Below, piece by piece: positions 51,520 to 63,374 of a DNA stretch of 64,000 nt; the stretch's first letter is position 1, and each line of letters starts with the position of its first letter. The stretch covers positions 23,187,300 to 23,251,299 of the forward strand of contig NC_045142.1 of the NCBI RefSeq assembly GCF_008831285.2, given 5' to 3'. The position numbers and the translations under genes were made by a program. Source of the stretch: Nymphaea colorata (Eukaryota; Streptophyta; Magnoliopsida; Nymphaeales; Nymphaeaceae). The notes under the pieces are model-generated. The model was not told the origin of the DNA. It saw nothing but the letters and a program-made list of their open reading frames with translations, and searched no databases.

Positions 51520-54500
51520 TATATAAGTTTGTATACATAAAAATAATCTTAGAGATCTTTGTGTACATAACATTTACAAAGAACCCAACGAGCCTCGATG
51601 ACCCAGCCTGTCTTGGCCTGATAAATTATCCGCTAATCTAAAGCCTGAGGGTCATTTTTATGACTCAAGCCCAGGCAAATTCGTTACATAATTAAATAAT
51701 TCAGGCCTAAGATAGCACATTTGATCAGTAGTTCGATACATCGAGAGGGGAGTTTGTTTGTCTCCAACATACTTGATGTCAAGAAAATCAGAGGTTCTGG
51801 ATATTATCTTGTGGGTCCCACATCAGAGATCTAAACAATACTCATAGTATCAAAAGGGATGTCAATATAATAGATTTGGATCTAGGGATGGAGTCAAGGT
51901 AGGGCCCTTGGGCCTTGGCCCCACATCAATTTTTTTTTTTCAAAAAAAAAATCATATGTAAATTTTAAAAAATTTCACTTGATTTATACAACAATTATGA
52001 AGAAAGATATTTGGGTCATAGTCAAAATTTAGAAACTTTAATTCAGCCCCTCTCATGAAAAATTTCTGGCTTCGCCCCTTTTGGATCAGATGGAGCCATT
52101 TTGACAAAATTAAATACGAAAAAAAAAAAATGTGATTCTAACTCATTCCATTGACATCCCTAGGTACCATGGGCTGTTTGAAATGGTGTATAAAATATCT
52201 GTGACAAACTTTGCCATGCATGAGGAAACCAAACATTGCAGAGATTGACTATTGACACTCGACCGAACGATGTTGAAAGAGCGGTTCAAGTCAATCTTGT
52301 AACTATTCAATTTCGACAGAGTCAATTAGACCACGGGCCAATTGGATTTAGATGTTAGGAAATTGGATCTTGTGTTTGCCTTTTATTGGATCTCAATTCT
52401 CCTATCATCTCTGGGGCACCGGGCCAGGTACCTGGCTCGAATCGGGCTTCGGCCCGGCACCCAATTATCAGGTCATCCTAGTGGGTCTGACTCAACTGGA
52501 CTGACCCTGATAATTTCATATTTAATATTATTATTTTATTATTATTATTATATATATAATTTTATGTCTATTTTATTATGATTAAATTATATTTATATAC
52601 TATTTTATATTAAAAATATTTTTTGGTATGAATCTGGCCGAGCTAGGCCAGGCCCGAGCTTGGGTCTGGGTTGTTGGGCAGGCCTCAAACTGTAGTTATA
52701 GGCTGTGGCCCGGCCCGAGCCTGACTACTTATCTAACCAAACCATGTTAGCCTATGTCCTTTTCGGGTGAGCAAGGGGTATTAATCCCACCGCCCGAAAA
52801 AGGCCCGAAGGCCCCCCCATTCCTCCTGCCTCCGGGGTCCTGAGCTGCGTCGGTGTCAACGATAGCAACGGTGCACCCTTCAGCTTAGATGCCGCGCCCT
52901 ACCGCCTTAAGACACAGGAACATAACGCCCACGAGAATCGAACTAGAGACCTGCCTTAGTACAGGCCCCTAGCTCAACCAGCTACGCTATGCCCCTTGAG
53001 GCTGAGGCTGTTAGCCTATGTCCTTACTTACTTGTACTACCATCTCAATTATGCTTCAAACTTGCTCTATCAAGTGTTTGTGTGACACTCCAAAAGAAAA
53101 AAGTGGTCAATGAAAACCAGGTTGTATTAAAACTTGATTTTTTTTTTTAAATTTGCTTTTAGGATCCGGTTTATGTGTTGAACTTTAAAAACACCATTTT
53201 AGCAAAACTGGTTGTTTCACAAGCTCAGTTTTGAGTGTGATTATATCAGCTCCGTAAAATGGTTTTTTGCCTCCAAAATTATGTTTTAAGTATCACCAAG
53301 CGCTGTTAAGTATTGAACTTTTGAATTTTCTTTAACTCAAAGGCTTCGAGTCAACCAGAGGCGGAGCTACATATAGGCTGTACAAGCCCCTCAAGGTTTC
53401 TTTATTTTCAAATTAACAGCTTTAAATATTTGCTATGTTATGCATATGAATGCCCTTTCAAACATAAAATTCTGTGAAGAGCTTCTAGAAATTTTTTCTA
53501 CTCAGCCACTTAAGCCAACCCTTATGATTAGGTGTTCTACTCCGATAAATCTTATTCCCTTGCCAAAGATATGCTGTCTAATCAAATGGCAATTTATCAT
53601 TTGGTCGTCCAAAACAAGACTTAATTGACAACATTCATAACACCAGTGCCCATTGTACTTTTGGAAAACAAGAGATTACCTAATTAACCCAATTTCAGCA
53701 ACAGTAGTAATAGATGTTTGGAACTTTTTTATTTCATTTTCTTTGGTTTCCCTTCACGGGCACTCTCTCTCTCGTTATCTATTTGATTTTTGGAGGATAC
53801 TATACTGATGGTATTGAAGAACGTTAAGTTAGGATTGAGGCTTGCCGTTCGAGCTAATCATTTGTATCATTAAAAGTTTATTTATGAAGTCAAGGTTGGT
53901 TGCCCTCCATTTAGTTTCTCTATCTGCATGATCTTCCTTCTCAATTTATCACTTTCAAGTTATAAATGCGATAACTTGGCATCAAGGTCATACGTGGTCC
54001 TGCGTTTGTCAAATTGTAACTAGAGATCATAATAATCATGTGATTACAATCAATGCCATATATTTCTTCAACCACACTGCTAGAAAACTTTTCTAATGAA
54101 TTAATGACAATCTAAGTATACAATGGCAAAATTGACATCCTACGTAACAGAGGCTTTTGATGGTTATCCATGCTTCTCCTCACAACAAAAATAAACGGTC
54201 CATGAGACTCAATTTTCAATTCTTAAGAAAAAAAATGACTAACTAGTAGCAAGCAATACTCTCTGATTTATTACTAGATGAACTCCAAAGTCCAAAGCTT
54301 AACTGTTTCACCTATAACAAAATTCAATTTTGATGAAACAAAATTCCGTATGGCTATGGTTGCATGCCCTTGGGACTCTCTCCCTCTGTCTCTCACTGGC
54401 ATAGGAACGATGAATCGACTATCTCAAACCACCATGAGCAGTCACAGTGCGATTGTTCTTTATTTTTGTTTTCAATTAATTCTCCATATACCTTCACTTT

Positions 54501-55112
54501 CTTTTCATATAAAAGAGCGAGATAGCTAGCGTACACAAGTGGCGAAGCATAGAAAAGACAATGAAATTAGTCCCTAAAATATACATACATAATGGTGAGT
54601 GTGGTGGGGGTGAAATTGATTGATGGCCAAAACGGACGGAGTTTTTACTGGTCAATCTTTCCACTAATTTAATTTCTACCCTCCAGAGCGGCATAAAGCC
54701 TTGAACCCTTCTGCAGTGCGAATGTTCACCGGTATAGCCTGTGCCACCCACACTCCACCTTCACGACAGTAGAAACCAAATTTTTACTGACTTGTATTTT
54801 TGCGTCAATGAAAGCTTCAGTGACATTTTTGTACTGGCACATCACTAGGTTTTACTGACGCTTGGCATAGTTCTATTGACCTTCATCACACATTAGTAGA
54901 GGCTCCCATCCTTATATTTATCACCATAAAAAGCAAAAACAATAAGATGGAAAATAGAAATGTGAAATAAGGCTTTCCATATGTCAAATAAGGCTTTATT
55001 ATTAAAAAATGTTATAGGGTCCATAAAACAAGTTAGTATATAACTCCAAAGTGAAACATGTCATGAGCAAAGCCATACGCTTTGTGAGTGCTTCGTGGTC
55101 TTTTTTTTTTTT
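51520..55112 (+). repeat. Dispersed repeat family A, copy 4, with insertions
   Basis: Colinear with 22,380-25,017. Compared with that copy it carries a SINE (52,762-53,010) and about 900 extra bases at 53,750-54,670. The extra segment has no recognised gene; it contains CTCTCTCTCTCG and a short frame at 54,278-54,529 without family resemblance. Confidence 0.85.
52747..53025 (-). mobile_element. tRNA-derived SINE with 15-bp target-site duplication
   Basis: TTAGCCTATGTCCTT at 52,747-52,761 is repeated exactly at 53,011-53,025, flanking a 249-bp insert. On the minus strand the insert starts CAGCCTCAGCCTCAAGGGGC, then a perfect pol III A box TAGCGTAGCTGG (52,978-52,989) and a B box core GTTCGATTC (52,935-52,943), 46 bases apart. 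The tail contains TTCGGGC...CCCGAA, able to form a hairpin, and lacks a long poly(A). It would be moved by a LINE's enzyme. The homologous family A copy at about 23,660-23,700 lacks it. Confidence 0.9.
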
Positions 55113-55316
55113 TTATATTTTGCTTAAATTGTACCTGGGAACAAGTTCTCACTCAGGCTGTAAAACTTTTAATGTCATTCCAAACTTTTGTCTTTGTGTG
55201 CAAACAAAGCCCGTAGCTCTGAAGCGAGTGCATTGGGAATGCCTCGCGCAGTGTGGTCTTGGTATGAGCCCTCTTGCGAGAACTTTTTCCCAAGTGAAAT
55301 TTAAGCAAAATAAACA
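55113..55316. mobile_element. Small foldback (MITE-like) element, second copy
   Basis: TTTTGCTTAAATTGTACCTG with GGAACAAGTTCTCAC (55,118-55,152) is inverted as GCGAGAACTTTTTCCC with AAGTGAAATTTAAGCAAAAT (55,276-55,311). Colinear with 25,018-25,220. Confidence 0.75.
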
Positions 55317-55369
55317 AAATGGTTTGGAATGCATGCATTGTACAAAGCCCCTAGCTAAATAAATAATAG

Positions 55370-55720
55370 TCATATATGAATCTGAATCTGAACGCAAAAT
55401 GTAATTTCATAATCTGAATCCAATCTGATTTCGAATCTGATTTTTATATTCATATCCGAATCTGAATTCCAATTATGAACCAAATTTTACCATTTTTTAA
55501 ATTGTAAGCATTAGAAATATGATATTTGTTTAAAAATAAATCTGATCTTAATCCATATCCAAATTCAATCAGATATTTTTGTATATCTGAATCCAAGTCC
55601 GATCAGATGTCATTTTTTAAAATCTGAATCTGATTTGATTTCTTAATCGGATATTAATTTTTTCTCCATATCTGATTTTTTTGAATCAGTTCAATCAGGT
55701 ACCTGATCCAAATCTGACAT
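55370..55720. repeat. Degenerate TCTGAATCTGA repeat tract
   Basis: Words such as GAATCTGAATCTGAAC, AATCTGATTTCGAATCTGATT and ATATCTGAATCC recur with an approximate 6- or 12-base period. The same kind of tract is found at 33,620-33,830 and 34,170-34,290. Confidence 0.6.
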
Positions 55721-55955
55721 ATTGACATCTCTACCAATTCATATGACAACATTGGTTTGCTAAGGATGGAACTGTAGACCATGCTATTTTACATAATATT
55801 ATCATGATCTTATAAAAAACATATATCATTGGAAAGTAATAAAGTGTTACTATTACATTGCAAACAGCCTCTTAGTGTCATAACTATAAGAAAATGGAAG
55901 CGCATGTTTAGATGAATGAGGTGGAAGAAAGGAGATAATTATATTTCCCAATATA

Positions 55956-56045
55956 TATATATATATATAACCATCTCTCTTCTTTTGACTCATTCAGCCG
56001 AACTTACGCTTCTGTTCTTCTTCCAGAGCTGACACCAAGTGATCA
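55956..56045 (+). promoter_or_regulatory. TATA-like run followed by a possible first exon and 5' splice site
   Basis: TATATATATATAACC at about 55,955-55,972 is followed about 75 bases later by GATCAG|GTGAGTG, a good plant 5' splice site, and then by a T/C-rich intron-like stretch. This resembles a plant promoter and untranslated first exon, but no downstream exon was found and no coding frame supports it. Confidence 0.15.
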
Positions 56046-56109
56046 GGTGAGTGTTTTTTTCTGATTTTTATTTTTCTCTCTTTATCTCTCTATTTCTCTG
56101 TTTCTCTCA

Positions 56110-56368
56110 CTCACTTTGGGTTAAGAGTACGGATTCTAAGCATCTTTAATGGTTTTATGGTCTTGTTCGAAGCAAGGTCGTTCTTTCTTTTCCCTCTGTT
56201 CTTTTCTTTTCTTGAGAGTGTACTTTGCAAGTTCTTGAAAAGTCCAGTAATGTGGCAATCAGGAGGAGCAAAAGAAAGAAATCAAAAAAGGAAGAATATC
56301 CTTCTTTAAAACAAAACCCTAAAACCATTAAAGATGCTTAGAATCCACACTTTTAATCCAAAGAGAAC
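56110..56368. mobile_element. Foldback (MITE-like) element, about 260 bp
   Basis: GGATTCTAAGCATCTTTAAT at 56,131 is inverted as ATTAAAGATGCTTAGAATCC ending at 56,346, and the arms extend outward (CACTTTGGGTTAAGAGTAC against CACTTTTAATCCAAAG) and inward (GGTTTTATGGTCTTGTTC against AAAACAAAACCCTAAAACC). Arms are about 60 bp. Single arms of the same family lie in the 626-bp tandem repeat and at 38,020-38,080. Confidence 0.75.
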
Positions 56369-56557
56369 AAGAGCTATCCGGAGGGAGAGAGAGAGAAAGA
56401 GAGAGAGAGAAAGCCGATAAAATGAGAATGCACAACAAAATTTAGGGGCAAGAAATCCCCTATTTACAAGAACAAGCCGCAAAAGCAAAATAAAATAATA
56501 AAATATAAAGACAACAGCACAATAAAGCAGAATAAAAGGAGGGGGGAGAGTGAATAG

Positions 56558-57001
56558 ATGAAGCGGCAGAGTCATAAAACAGCAAGCAAAATGAAAGTAA
56601 AACTTACAACTAATAGAGAGAGAGAGGGAGAGTACAAAGTTCGAAAATTGGGGAAATGAAAGTAAGGCTTACAAGAGTATTCATGTTATTGAGAGTAAGA
56701 CTAACAAGAACAAAGTTCTATTTGTCAAATGAAGTACGTCAATTGGTTTTATTATTTAATTATAGAACTTGGGTGATAAATGAAGCGGCAGAGTCATAAA
56801 ACAGCAAGCAAAATGAAAGTAAAACTTACAACTAATAGAGAGAGAGAGGGAGAGTACAAAGTTTGAAAATTGGGGAAATGAAAATAAGACTTACAAGAGT
56901 ATTCATGTTATTGAGAGTAAGACTAACAAGAACAAAGTTCTATTTGTCAAATGAAGTACGTCAATTGGTTTTATTATTTAATTATAGAACTTGGGTGAGA
57001 T
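56558..57001. repeat. 222-bp tandem duplication
   Basis: Units at 56,558 and 56,780 both start ATGAAGCGGCAGAGTCATAA and are nearly identical (a few substitutions). The first unit follows a (GA)-rich and A-rich region (56,370-56,410). Confidence 0.95.
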
Positions 57002-57039
57002 TACTACAATGATATTACAATTAATTTATTTAGTTATTG

Positions 57040-59000
57040 ACCTGATTATTTTTTATAAGAAACATTTCATTTTCATCACTATTTCATGAAAGCTAGGAAA
57101 AAAATGGGAAACCCCAAAACAAGGAGAGATGGAACCATACAATAGAGAGCACCAATAGTGCCAAATGTTAAATCATGGAGATAAAAAATGCTTCATTCTC
57201 CCCAACTGCTCCTCCTCCAATTCTTTTCTTTGTAGAAACAAAGAGAAGAAAAACATGATTACCAAGACGATAATGACAGTGACGATGGTCATTGGGTCTC
57301 CAAGTTGACGGTCTAATGCTAAGCTGTCAACTCCAAGTTCCAACCACCAACTTCACCGTCATGATCATCATTATCATCATGGTGATAGTGTTTTCCCTCT
57401 TTTTGTAAAAGCAAAGGAGTAAATGGAGCAATTTTCTCTTTGGTTTAGCATTTGGCACTATTGGTGTGGTCTCTCTTTAGTTTTTTTCTCTCTCATGCTT
57501 GATCTCACATCCAAAAAGCAGAATAAATTAAAAAGAGAAATTACTAACATTTTACATGAAAGGCGACCAATAACAAAGGCAATAAATAAGCACCAAATAA
57601 CGAAATCCCAAAACAAGAAGGACAGAGAGACCCATATAATAGAGAGACTCCACCAAGAATAACAAAGGTAAATCAGAGAGATGAAAAATGTTTCAGTTTC
57701 CCTTTCTGCTCCTCCAATTATATATTTTCTTGAAACAAAAGAAAGAAAAGCATAATAACCAGGATGACAATGATGATGATGACGGTGATGATGGTCATTG
57801 GGTCTCAGAGTTGACGGTCTAATGGTAACCTGTCAACACCATTAAACTATCAACTCCAAGTCCCAACCACCAACTTCATCGTCATGATAATCATTATCAT
57901 CTTGTTAATCATGTTTTCTATCCATTTGTAGAAACAAAAGAGACAAGAGAACAAGGGTTAGCCACAGAAAATGTTGCATTTGTCTCTCTAGTTTAGCATT
58001 CTATTTTCTTGGTGTGGTCTCTCTATGGTCAGTTTCTCTCCTTTCTTCTAATTCTCGTCTCCAACAATGCATAATAAATTAAAAAGAGAAATTACAGACA
58101 AATTTTTTTAGCAAAAAAACAATAAGAAAAGAAAGAAATAAGTTAACACCAAAGAGTCAAATATCAACAACAAGTCTCTGTTTAAAGAAAAAAAAAACCA
58201 TAATTACAGGTGAAAAGCATTTTGAACATGAAATGTCGAGAAAGAAAGAGGGAACCTCAAAACAAGAAAGGGAGAGAGAACCAGACTATAGAGAGACCAC
58301 ACCAGTATTGGTAAATAATAAACCAGGGAGATGAAAAATGTTTCTATTTTGCTGTCTTATCCTCCACCAATTCTTTTCTTTGTACTAACAAATTGAAGAA
58401 AAGGAGAAAAGAGGAGGAGGAGCTGGTGAAGAAAAATGAAGCATTTGTTCTCTCTCGTTTAGCATTTGGTGTTCTAACAATGCATACTTAGTTAAGAAGA
58501 GAAATTAAAGAGAAGATTTTAAAAAGAAAGCAACCAACAAGCAAAGAAAGAAATAAATTAGCACCAAAGAATCAAATATCCACAGCAAGTCTCTCTTCAA
58601 AGATAAAAAGAAAATGATAATTGCAGGTGAAAAGCATTTTGAACATGAAATGTAAGGAAAAAAATACAAATCTCAAAAACGAGAAAGTGAGAGAGAGAGA
58701 ACTAGACTATAGAGAGACCACATCAATAACGTTAAATAATAAACTAGAGAGATGAAAAATATTTCCATTTTGCCGTCTTCTCCTCCTCCAATTCTTTTCT
58801 TTGTACAAACAAATGGAAGAAAAGCATGATTGCTATGTTGATAATGATGATGACAATAGTGATGATGGTGTTTGGATCTTAAAGTTGGTAGTCTAATGCT
58901 AAATTGTCAGCTTCATTAGACCATGAACTCTAAGTCCCAAACACCAACTTCACCCTGGAGATTATCATTATCATCATGGCAATACTGATTTCCTTCCCTT
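57040..59000. repeat. Degenerate tandem array, four diverged units of about 430-600 bp
   Basis: Landmarks recur in order: GAAAAATG(T/C)TTC, CTCCAATTCTTTTCTTTGTA, GAAAAGCATGATT, GATAATGATGATGAC, AGTTGACGGTCTAATG, AACCACCAACTTCA, GTCATGATxATCATTATCATCATGG, TTTAGCATTTGG. Units start near 57,060, 57,620, 58,230 and 58,660; the third lacks the middle part. Within a unit the GATAATGATGATGACxGTGATGATGG and CATGATCATCATTATCATCATGG words are partly inverted. Non-coding. Confidence 0.7.
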
Positions 59001-59039
59001 TGTACTCTCCATTTGAGTTAATACTTTCTTTTCACAAGT

Positions 59040-59102
<63 letters not shown>

Positions 59103-60015
59103 TATAAAATACATATAAAGATACATATATAAATATGTATACACATATAAAATACGTATAAAGATACGTATCTCCCTCTCTTTTTAAGTCTTTTACTTAG
59201 TGAGCTTTAAAATTTCTTTCTTTCTCTCTTTTTTTATCTCTGAAAGTATTTCATTCTTTTCCATTCTTTCGGATATTCTTCTTTAAAGATCTAAAGTTTT
59301 AACTCTTCATTTGTTGTCTTCGCCAAGACCAAAAATCAAGTAATAACCAATAGTAGAATCATGCTTTATGGTCTACAATCTCATTCTATTTTCAAAAAGT
59401 TTTTTCTTTTCATAACAATACTTGTGACAATGCCATAAATAAAAATGAGAAATTTAGATGTATGTGGTGATACGAATGCTTTTAGATGAATGTTATGCTA
59501 GGAATGAATGATTTCATTCTAATAATGTAAGATCAATGCATTCATGTATTTACATTCACTTTACACTATGAATGATCACAAGAACCTCTCTAAAAGAACT
59601 TAAGCAAGATGAGATGGAGTTCTGACTAGGTAGTAACCAAATTGGAGCAAAACCTCAAATCACCTACTTAAAGTCTTAAGAGAACACTGAAGTGATTTCC
59701 AAAAGTGATATTCAAATGTTTCCAAACAACATTTGTAAAGATTTCTCAATTTAAGATTTTCTCAAATAAAAATGTTTTATACTCTCAAATGATTCTTCAA
59801 AATTTTCTCAAAATCTTGAAACATCGAATCTTTAACATTTTCTCAAACACTAGATCATATTTAGGCTAAAAGATGTTAAACCAAAATGAAATGCATCAAG
59901 AATAAACATAGCCCTTGGATTGGTTACCCCAGTAAAAGCGCCGAGAATGGTTAATCCATTTCTCTCTCATTACAAAATGAAACCTCATTTTTCTGGAGCA
60001 CTTCAAAAACCAAAT
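59000..60015 (+). repeat. Family F repeat, copy 2
   Basis: Colinear with 15,190-16,190; ends with GCCCTTGGATTGGTTACCCC and AAAAGCGCCGAGAATGG. Non-coding. Confidence 0.75.
59044..59097. repeat. (AT)n microsatellite
   Basis: About 54 bases of AT dinucleotides at the start of the second family F copy; the first copy has a shorter run at the same place (15,262). Confidence 0.95.
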
Positions 60016-60019
60016 ATTT

Positions 60020-60565
60020 TTGGTGATGCGAACAGATGGAGATCCTGTTGGGGCCTGTCATCGATTGGCTATGATTATCATTGATGTTTTTCCACCAACT
60101 TCAACATCTCACGTATTGCTGATGATAAGGCATGCCCCCTTCTTTGTCCTTGACCGCATCGGCATTTCATTATATTGCTTGGTGATTATGTTTGCTTTCT
60201 TGCATATAAGACTAATTGAGGAGGATCAATTATATTCACCTAAATCTAGGATCAAATATAACCCTCCTCAATTTAAGGTTTGGTTGAAAACAATGTTTGT
60301 TGTTCTACTTGTTTTAATCATCTTAGGAGACATTGCATTAGAGACAACCGATTTTGCATGTTTGCTCATATTTCAAAATTTTCTCATACCTATTTGTCCC
60401 AGCCATCATGTTATCCGGCCTGTCTTAGACGGTAGCACAAGACTAAGCCTTACAACTAGAGCACACCTTGGGCGGGAAAGCCCTCTCGTTAGTACCATGA
60501 GTATAGTAACTTGTGGTATATCGGCGAAAGCCCCACACCCCATCCCCCCTTGCCTCCACTCATGA
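60020..60565 (+). CDS. Unrecognised 181-codon ORF with two hydrophobic segments
   Basis: I do not recognise it. Starting at ATG 60,020, residues about 53-73 (IGISLYCLVIMFAFLHIRLI) and about 96-112 (MFVVLLVLIILGDIAL) are hydrophobic enough to be membrane segments, with a charged stretch between. The last third (from about 60,330) overlaps the family E repeat, whose other copies (13,240; 14,095) do not share this frame, so the C-terminus is probably accidental. It sits between family F and family E. It could be part of an unclassified element or chance. Confidence 0.15.
   Translation: MVMRTDGDPVGACHRLAMIIIDVFPPTSTSHVLLMIRHAPFFVLDRIGISLYCLVIMFAFLHIRLIEEDQLYSPKSRIKYNPPQFKVWLKTMFVVLLVLIILGDIALETTDFACLLIFQNFLIPICPSHHVIRPVLDGSTRLSLTTRAHLGRESPLVSTMSIVTCGISAKAPHPIPPCLHS
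60330..60540 (+). repeat. Family E repeat, copy 3
   Basis: GATTTTGCATGTTTGCTCATATTTC, GACGGTAGCACAAGACTAAGCC, GTTAGTACCATGAGT and GTGGTATATCGGCGA are shared with copies 1 and 2, but here family D follows at once. Confidence 0.75.
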
Positions 60566-62170
60566 GTAACAGTATGTGAAGATCTCATCACCTGGTATAA
60601 AAGGAGCTCTGGACCCTACGGGCAAAAGAAATTAAAGAGGCTGGAGCTTCGGCCTTCAACCAAGTGGTGTGATCATCATCTCCCTCACCCATAGGATTGA
60701 TAATAGGAAGCATTCCAATATTGCTTCTTATATCAAGGGGCTGTTATAACTTTTTTCTTATTATCATTAAATGCAATAGTTGAGTTGGAAATTTCAGATG
60801 AAAATACAGGAAAACATGACAGTGATTTCGTTAACTAAGTCAAGAGAAAAGCAAGAATTAGTGAGATCCTAGGAAATACGGATTTCAGGATATTTGGTGT
60901 ATGATCAACTGACTCGAATGAGCACATAAGAGAAGAATTCACCAAAAGTATATGAGAAGGAGAAAGAAGAGCAAACAGAGGAGGCCAGGTTACATTCGAG
61001 GAATAAAAGAAATACGGTCAAATCATTTAAATGGCGTCTTATTATTAATATAGGATTTCAATGAGATTCTTTCCCTGTTTACATGTTTAAAATTGAAGAA
61101 AATAAAACGTTTCTATTGTTGATCAAAGTCACACTTTGCTTAAAATGGTAAAAATACAATTTTGTGATATTAGAAAGTATTATGAAAAAGGTTGCACCAA
61201 AAGTTCTTTCCATATTAGCAAAAGTGTCTAACTTTTTATTTGATAGACTTAATAAAAAGTATTAACAAACGTATAAAAAATTAATATATAGTGAGAGACA
61301 CAAAAGCACAACATAAAACAGGGGTTCCCTAATAGTTAAAAATTATGTGTTTGATAGACTTGTATCTCAGATATGACATCAAATCTGCTTAGAGATATGA
61401 TGTTCTATCATACCTTGGATTTAACTTTAGGCTTCAAATTTACCATGGGAATAATAAAGTCCATTTTTTCGGATTTGATTTTGGGTTCTAATACAAATGA
61501 TGAAAAGTTATATGACTCTATACCGCATCTAAATCTGATTGTACACTATGAATCTGATCTGAATTTGTTTTTTAAATTCACATCCAACTTTTAAATTAAA
61601 TATAAACAACATTCTGATATGTTAAGAAGCAACTTTCAAATATGGATTTTAGATATGGGATATTTATTAAAATTCAATATTGTCCAAACCTCATTTAGTT
61701 TTCACTTAAATATGAATCCCACTGTATGACGTCTCTTAAAATTTAAACAGATTTTTTAGTCCGATGTTAAATCTTTTCCATATTCAATTTTTAGAAGCGG
61801 TTCAATTAGATATTGAATACTAATCAGAAATGTTGCCTTCCCTAATCCGAAGGGTTTACATTTTCCAATTAAATATAAGATCTAAAAAGGAAACCAAAAC
61901 CCTAGAAGAATTAAAAAAAGGGGCCCAACAGTCATTCATATGTGCAATAATTCGTAGGCCGTTGTCGCCAATTTGGATTAGACTCATGATCTATTGGTCA
62001 AGTTTCAACAGGAATTAAAGCCATAATAACAGCTCTGTTCTAGGTAGGGGGTGGGCATCGGGCCGGGTTCAACCCAAGGTCTGTTCTAGGTAGGGGGTGG
62101 GCATTGGGCCGGGTTCAACCCAAGCCTGGGACCGATACTGGCCCAAGGTAATTTTCACAGCTCAGGCCCG
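60545..62170 (+). repeat. Family D long repeat, copy 2
   Basis: Colinear with 18,460-20,060; see there. Differences are mostly substitutions and small indels. Confidence 0.85.
62041..62132. repeat. 46-bp tandem duplication at the end of family D copy 2
   Basis: TAGGTAGGGGGTGGGCATCG starts at 62,041 and again at 62,087. The first family D copy has it once (19,978), so the duplication is later than the split of the copies. Confidence 0.92.
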
Positions 62171-63175
62171 ACTTGAGGCACGTTCTCAGTTTTTACATGG
62201 ACTCACAGTGTTTACCTTGTGGGTCCCACATACAAATAGTTTGAGGTCAGCCTCAGGAACGATTAGCATATATTGTAAAAATACTCGCCAACATAATGAG
62301 AGATCTTTTGACAACTGTTTTATTGGATAACAGATAGAACTTCCTGTCTACCACACTACTGTTTTGCTTATCTTGTTAATGGTGTTCTTTGTGCATTGTT
62401 TGATGGTTTTAGAGACAAAACACCATGCTCTTTTGTTCCACCTATTTCCTGTCCAATGTTTGCATTGCTTGCCTGAAAATTAAAAAAGGCTGTGCTGTTT
62501 TGTGGCGTCAATACCAACGATTTCAAACACCCTCCAAGGTACGAAAGGCTTTTATCAAAGAAAAGAGACAGCATCACTATTGAGATAACAAAGAAAAAAA
62601 TAAATAAAGAAAAGCTCACTCTTAGTTCTTTTGTTTTCAATTCTTGTTTCTCAATTTTCTTTATAGCTGTTAAATTTATTTTTGTTCTATTTTGTTTTTT
62701 TTACTAAGTCGCCGGCTAAGCACCTTAATTTCAGAACCCTCTTCGAGAAGAGTGGTTCTTTTAATTTAGACATCCTCTAGCGGTGATAGATTTCACCGCC
62801 ATAGGTTTGCATTTTTTTTCCCCAGCGAAACAAAATATAAAAATTTTCAGTGACGAAAAGTTAGAGTCACTATAAAGAATTGAAACAATTGAGACAAAAA
62901 AAGTATAAACTTGAGATGGGACGTTTTTTTAACCATCTGTTAAATGAGATTTTGAAAATTATTGTCATACAAATATGATTGGCTCCATACCATAACACTA
63001 GCATATAAAAACCTTTTTAATCTTTTGTATTTATTTTCTTTAAATTTTACCTTGGGGAGAAGTACTACTCAACCAGGACATAAAAATTTTGATGTCATTC
63101 CCTCGCTCTGATGTGGCCTTAGCATACGTCAGCAATGGGCGGTTCTTGGCTATATCATATATTTGCATTTTTTAT

Positions 63176-63177
<2 letters not shown>
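62171..63177. other. Unassigned sequence with a foldback arm relic
   Basis: 62,215-62,235 (CCTTGTGGGTCCCACATAC) shares words with family A (8,750; 22,758). 62,770-62,890 has GCGGTGATAGATTTCACCGC, a small palindrome. 63,020-63,110 is a single arm of the 200-bp foldback family. No gene recognised. Confidence 0.45.

Positions 63178-63233
<56 letters not shown>
63178..63233. repeat. (TA)n microsatellite
   Basis: About 55 bases of TA dinucleotides, followed by a GA-rich run to 63,260 and by GTTGTAGACAGCAGGGCATG, which is inverted at 11,670-11,695. Confidence 0.95.
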
Positions 63234-63235
<2 letters not shown>

Positions 63236-63374
63236 AGAGATAGAAAGAGAGAGAGAGAGGAAGAGAATTTGTTTGTTCACATGTTCTTGTAAGCTTGAGA
63301 GTTGTAGACAGCAGGGCATGTGGCCAACCATCAAAATGAGTTGGAGGCTATGATACCAGGTGCATGAAAAATGA

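Noticed and set aside
52762-53010. Possible functional tRNA gene on the minus strand
   Set aside because: A and B boxes are present, but the acceptor stem does not close, there is no clear anticodon arm, and a 15-bp target-site duplication surrounds the whole 249-bp unit. It is a SINE.
55956-56045. A confident gene promoter and first exon
   Set aside because: Only a TATA run and a GTGAGT are seen; AT runs are everywhere in this window and no downstream exon was found. Kept only as a low-confidence feature.
57040-59000. CRISPR-like array
   Set aside because: Units are hundreds of bases long, degenerate, without short identical repeats and unique spacers; and the DNA is plant nuclear.
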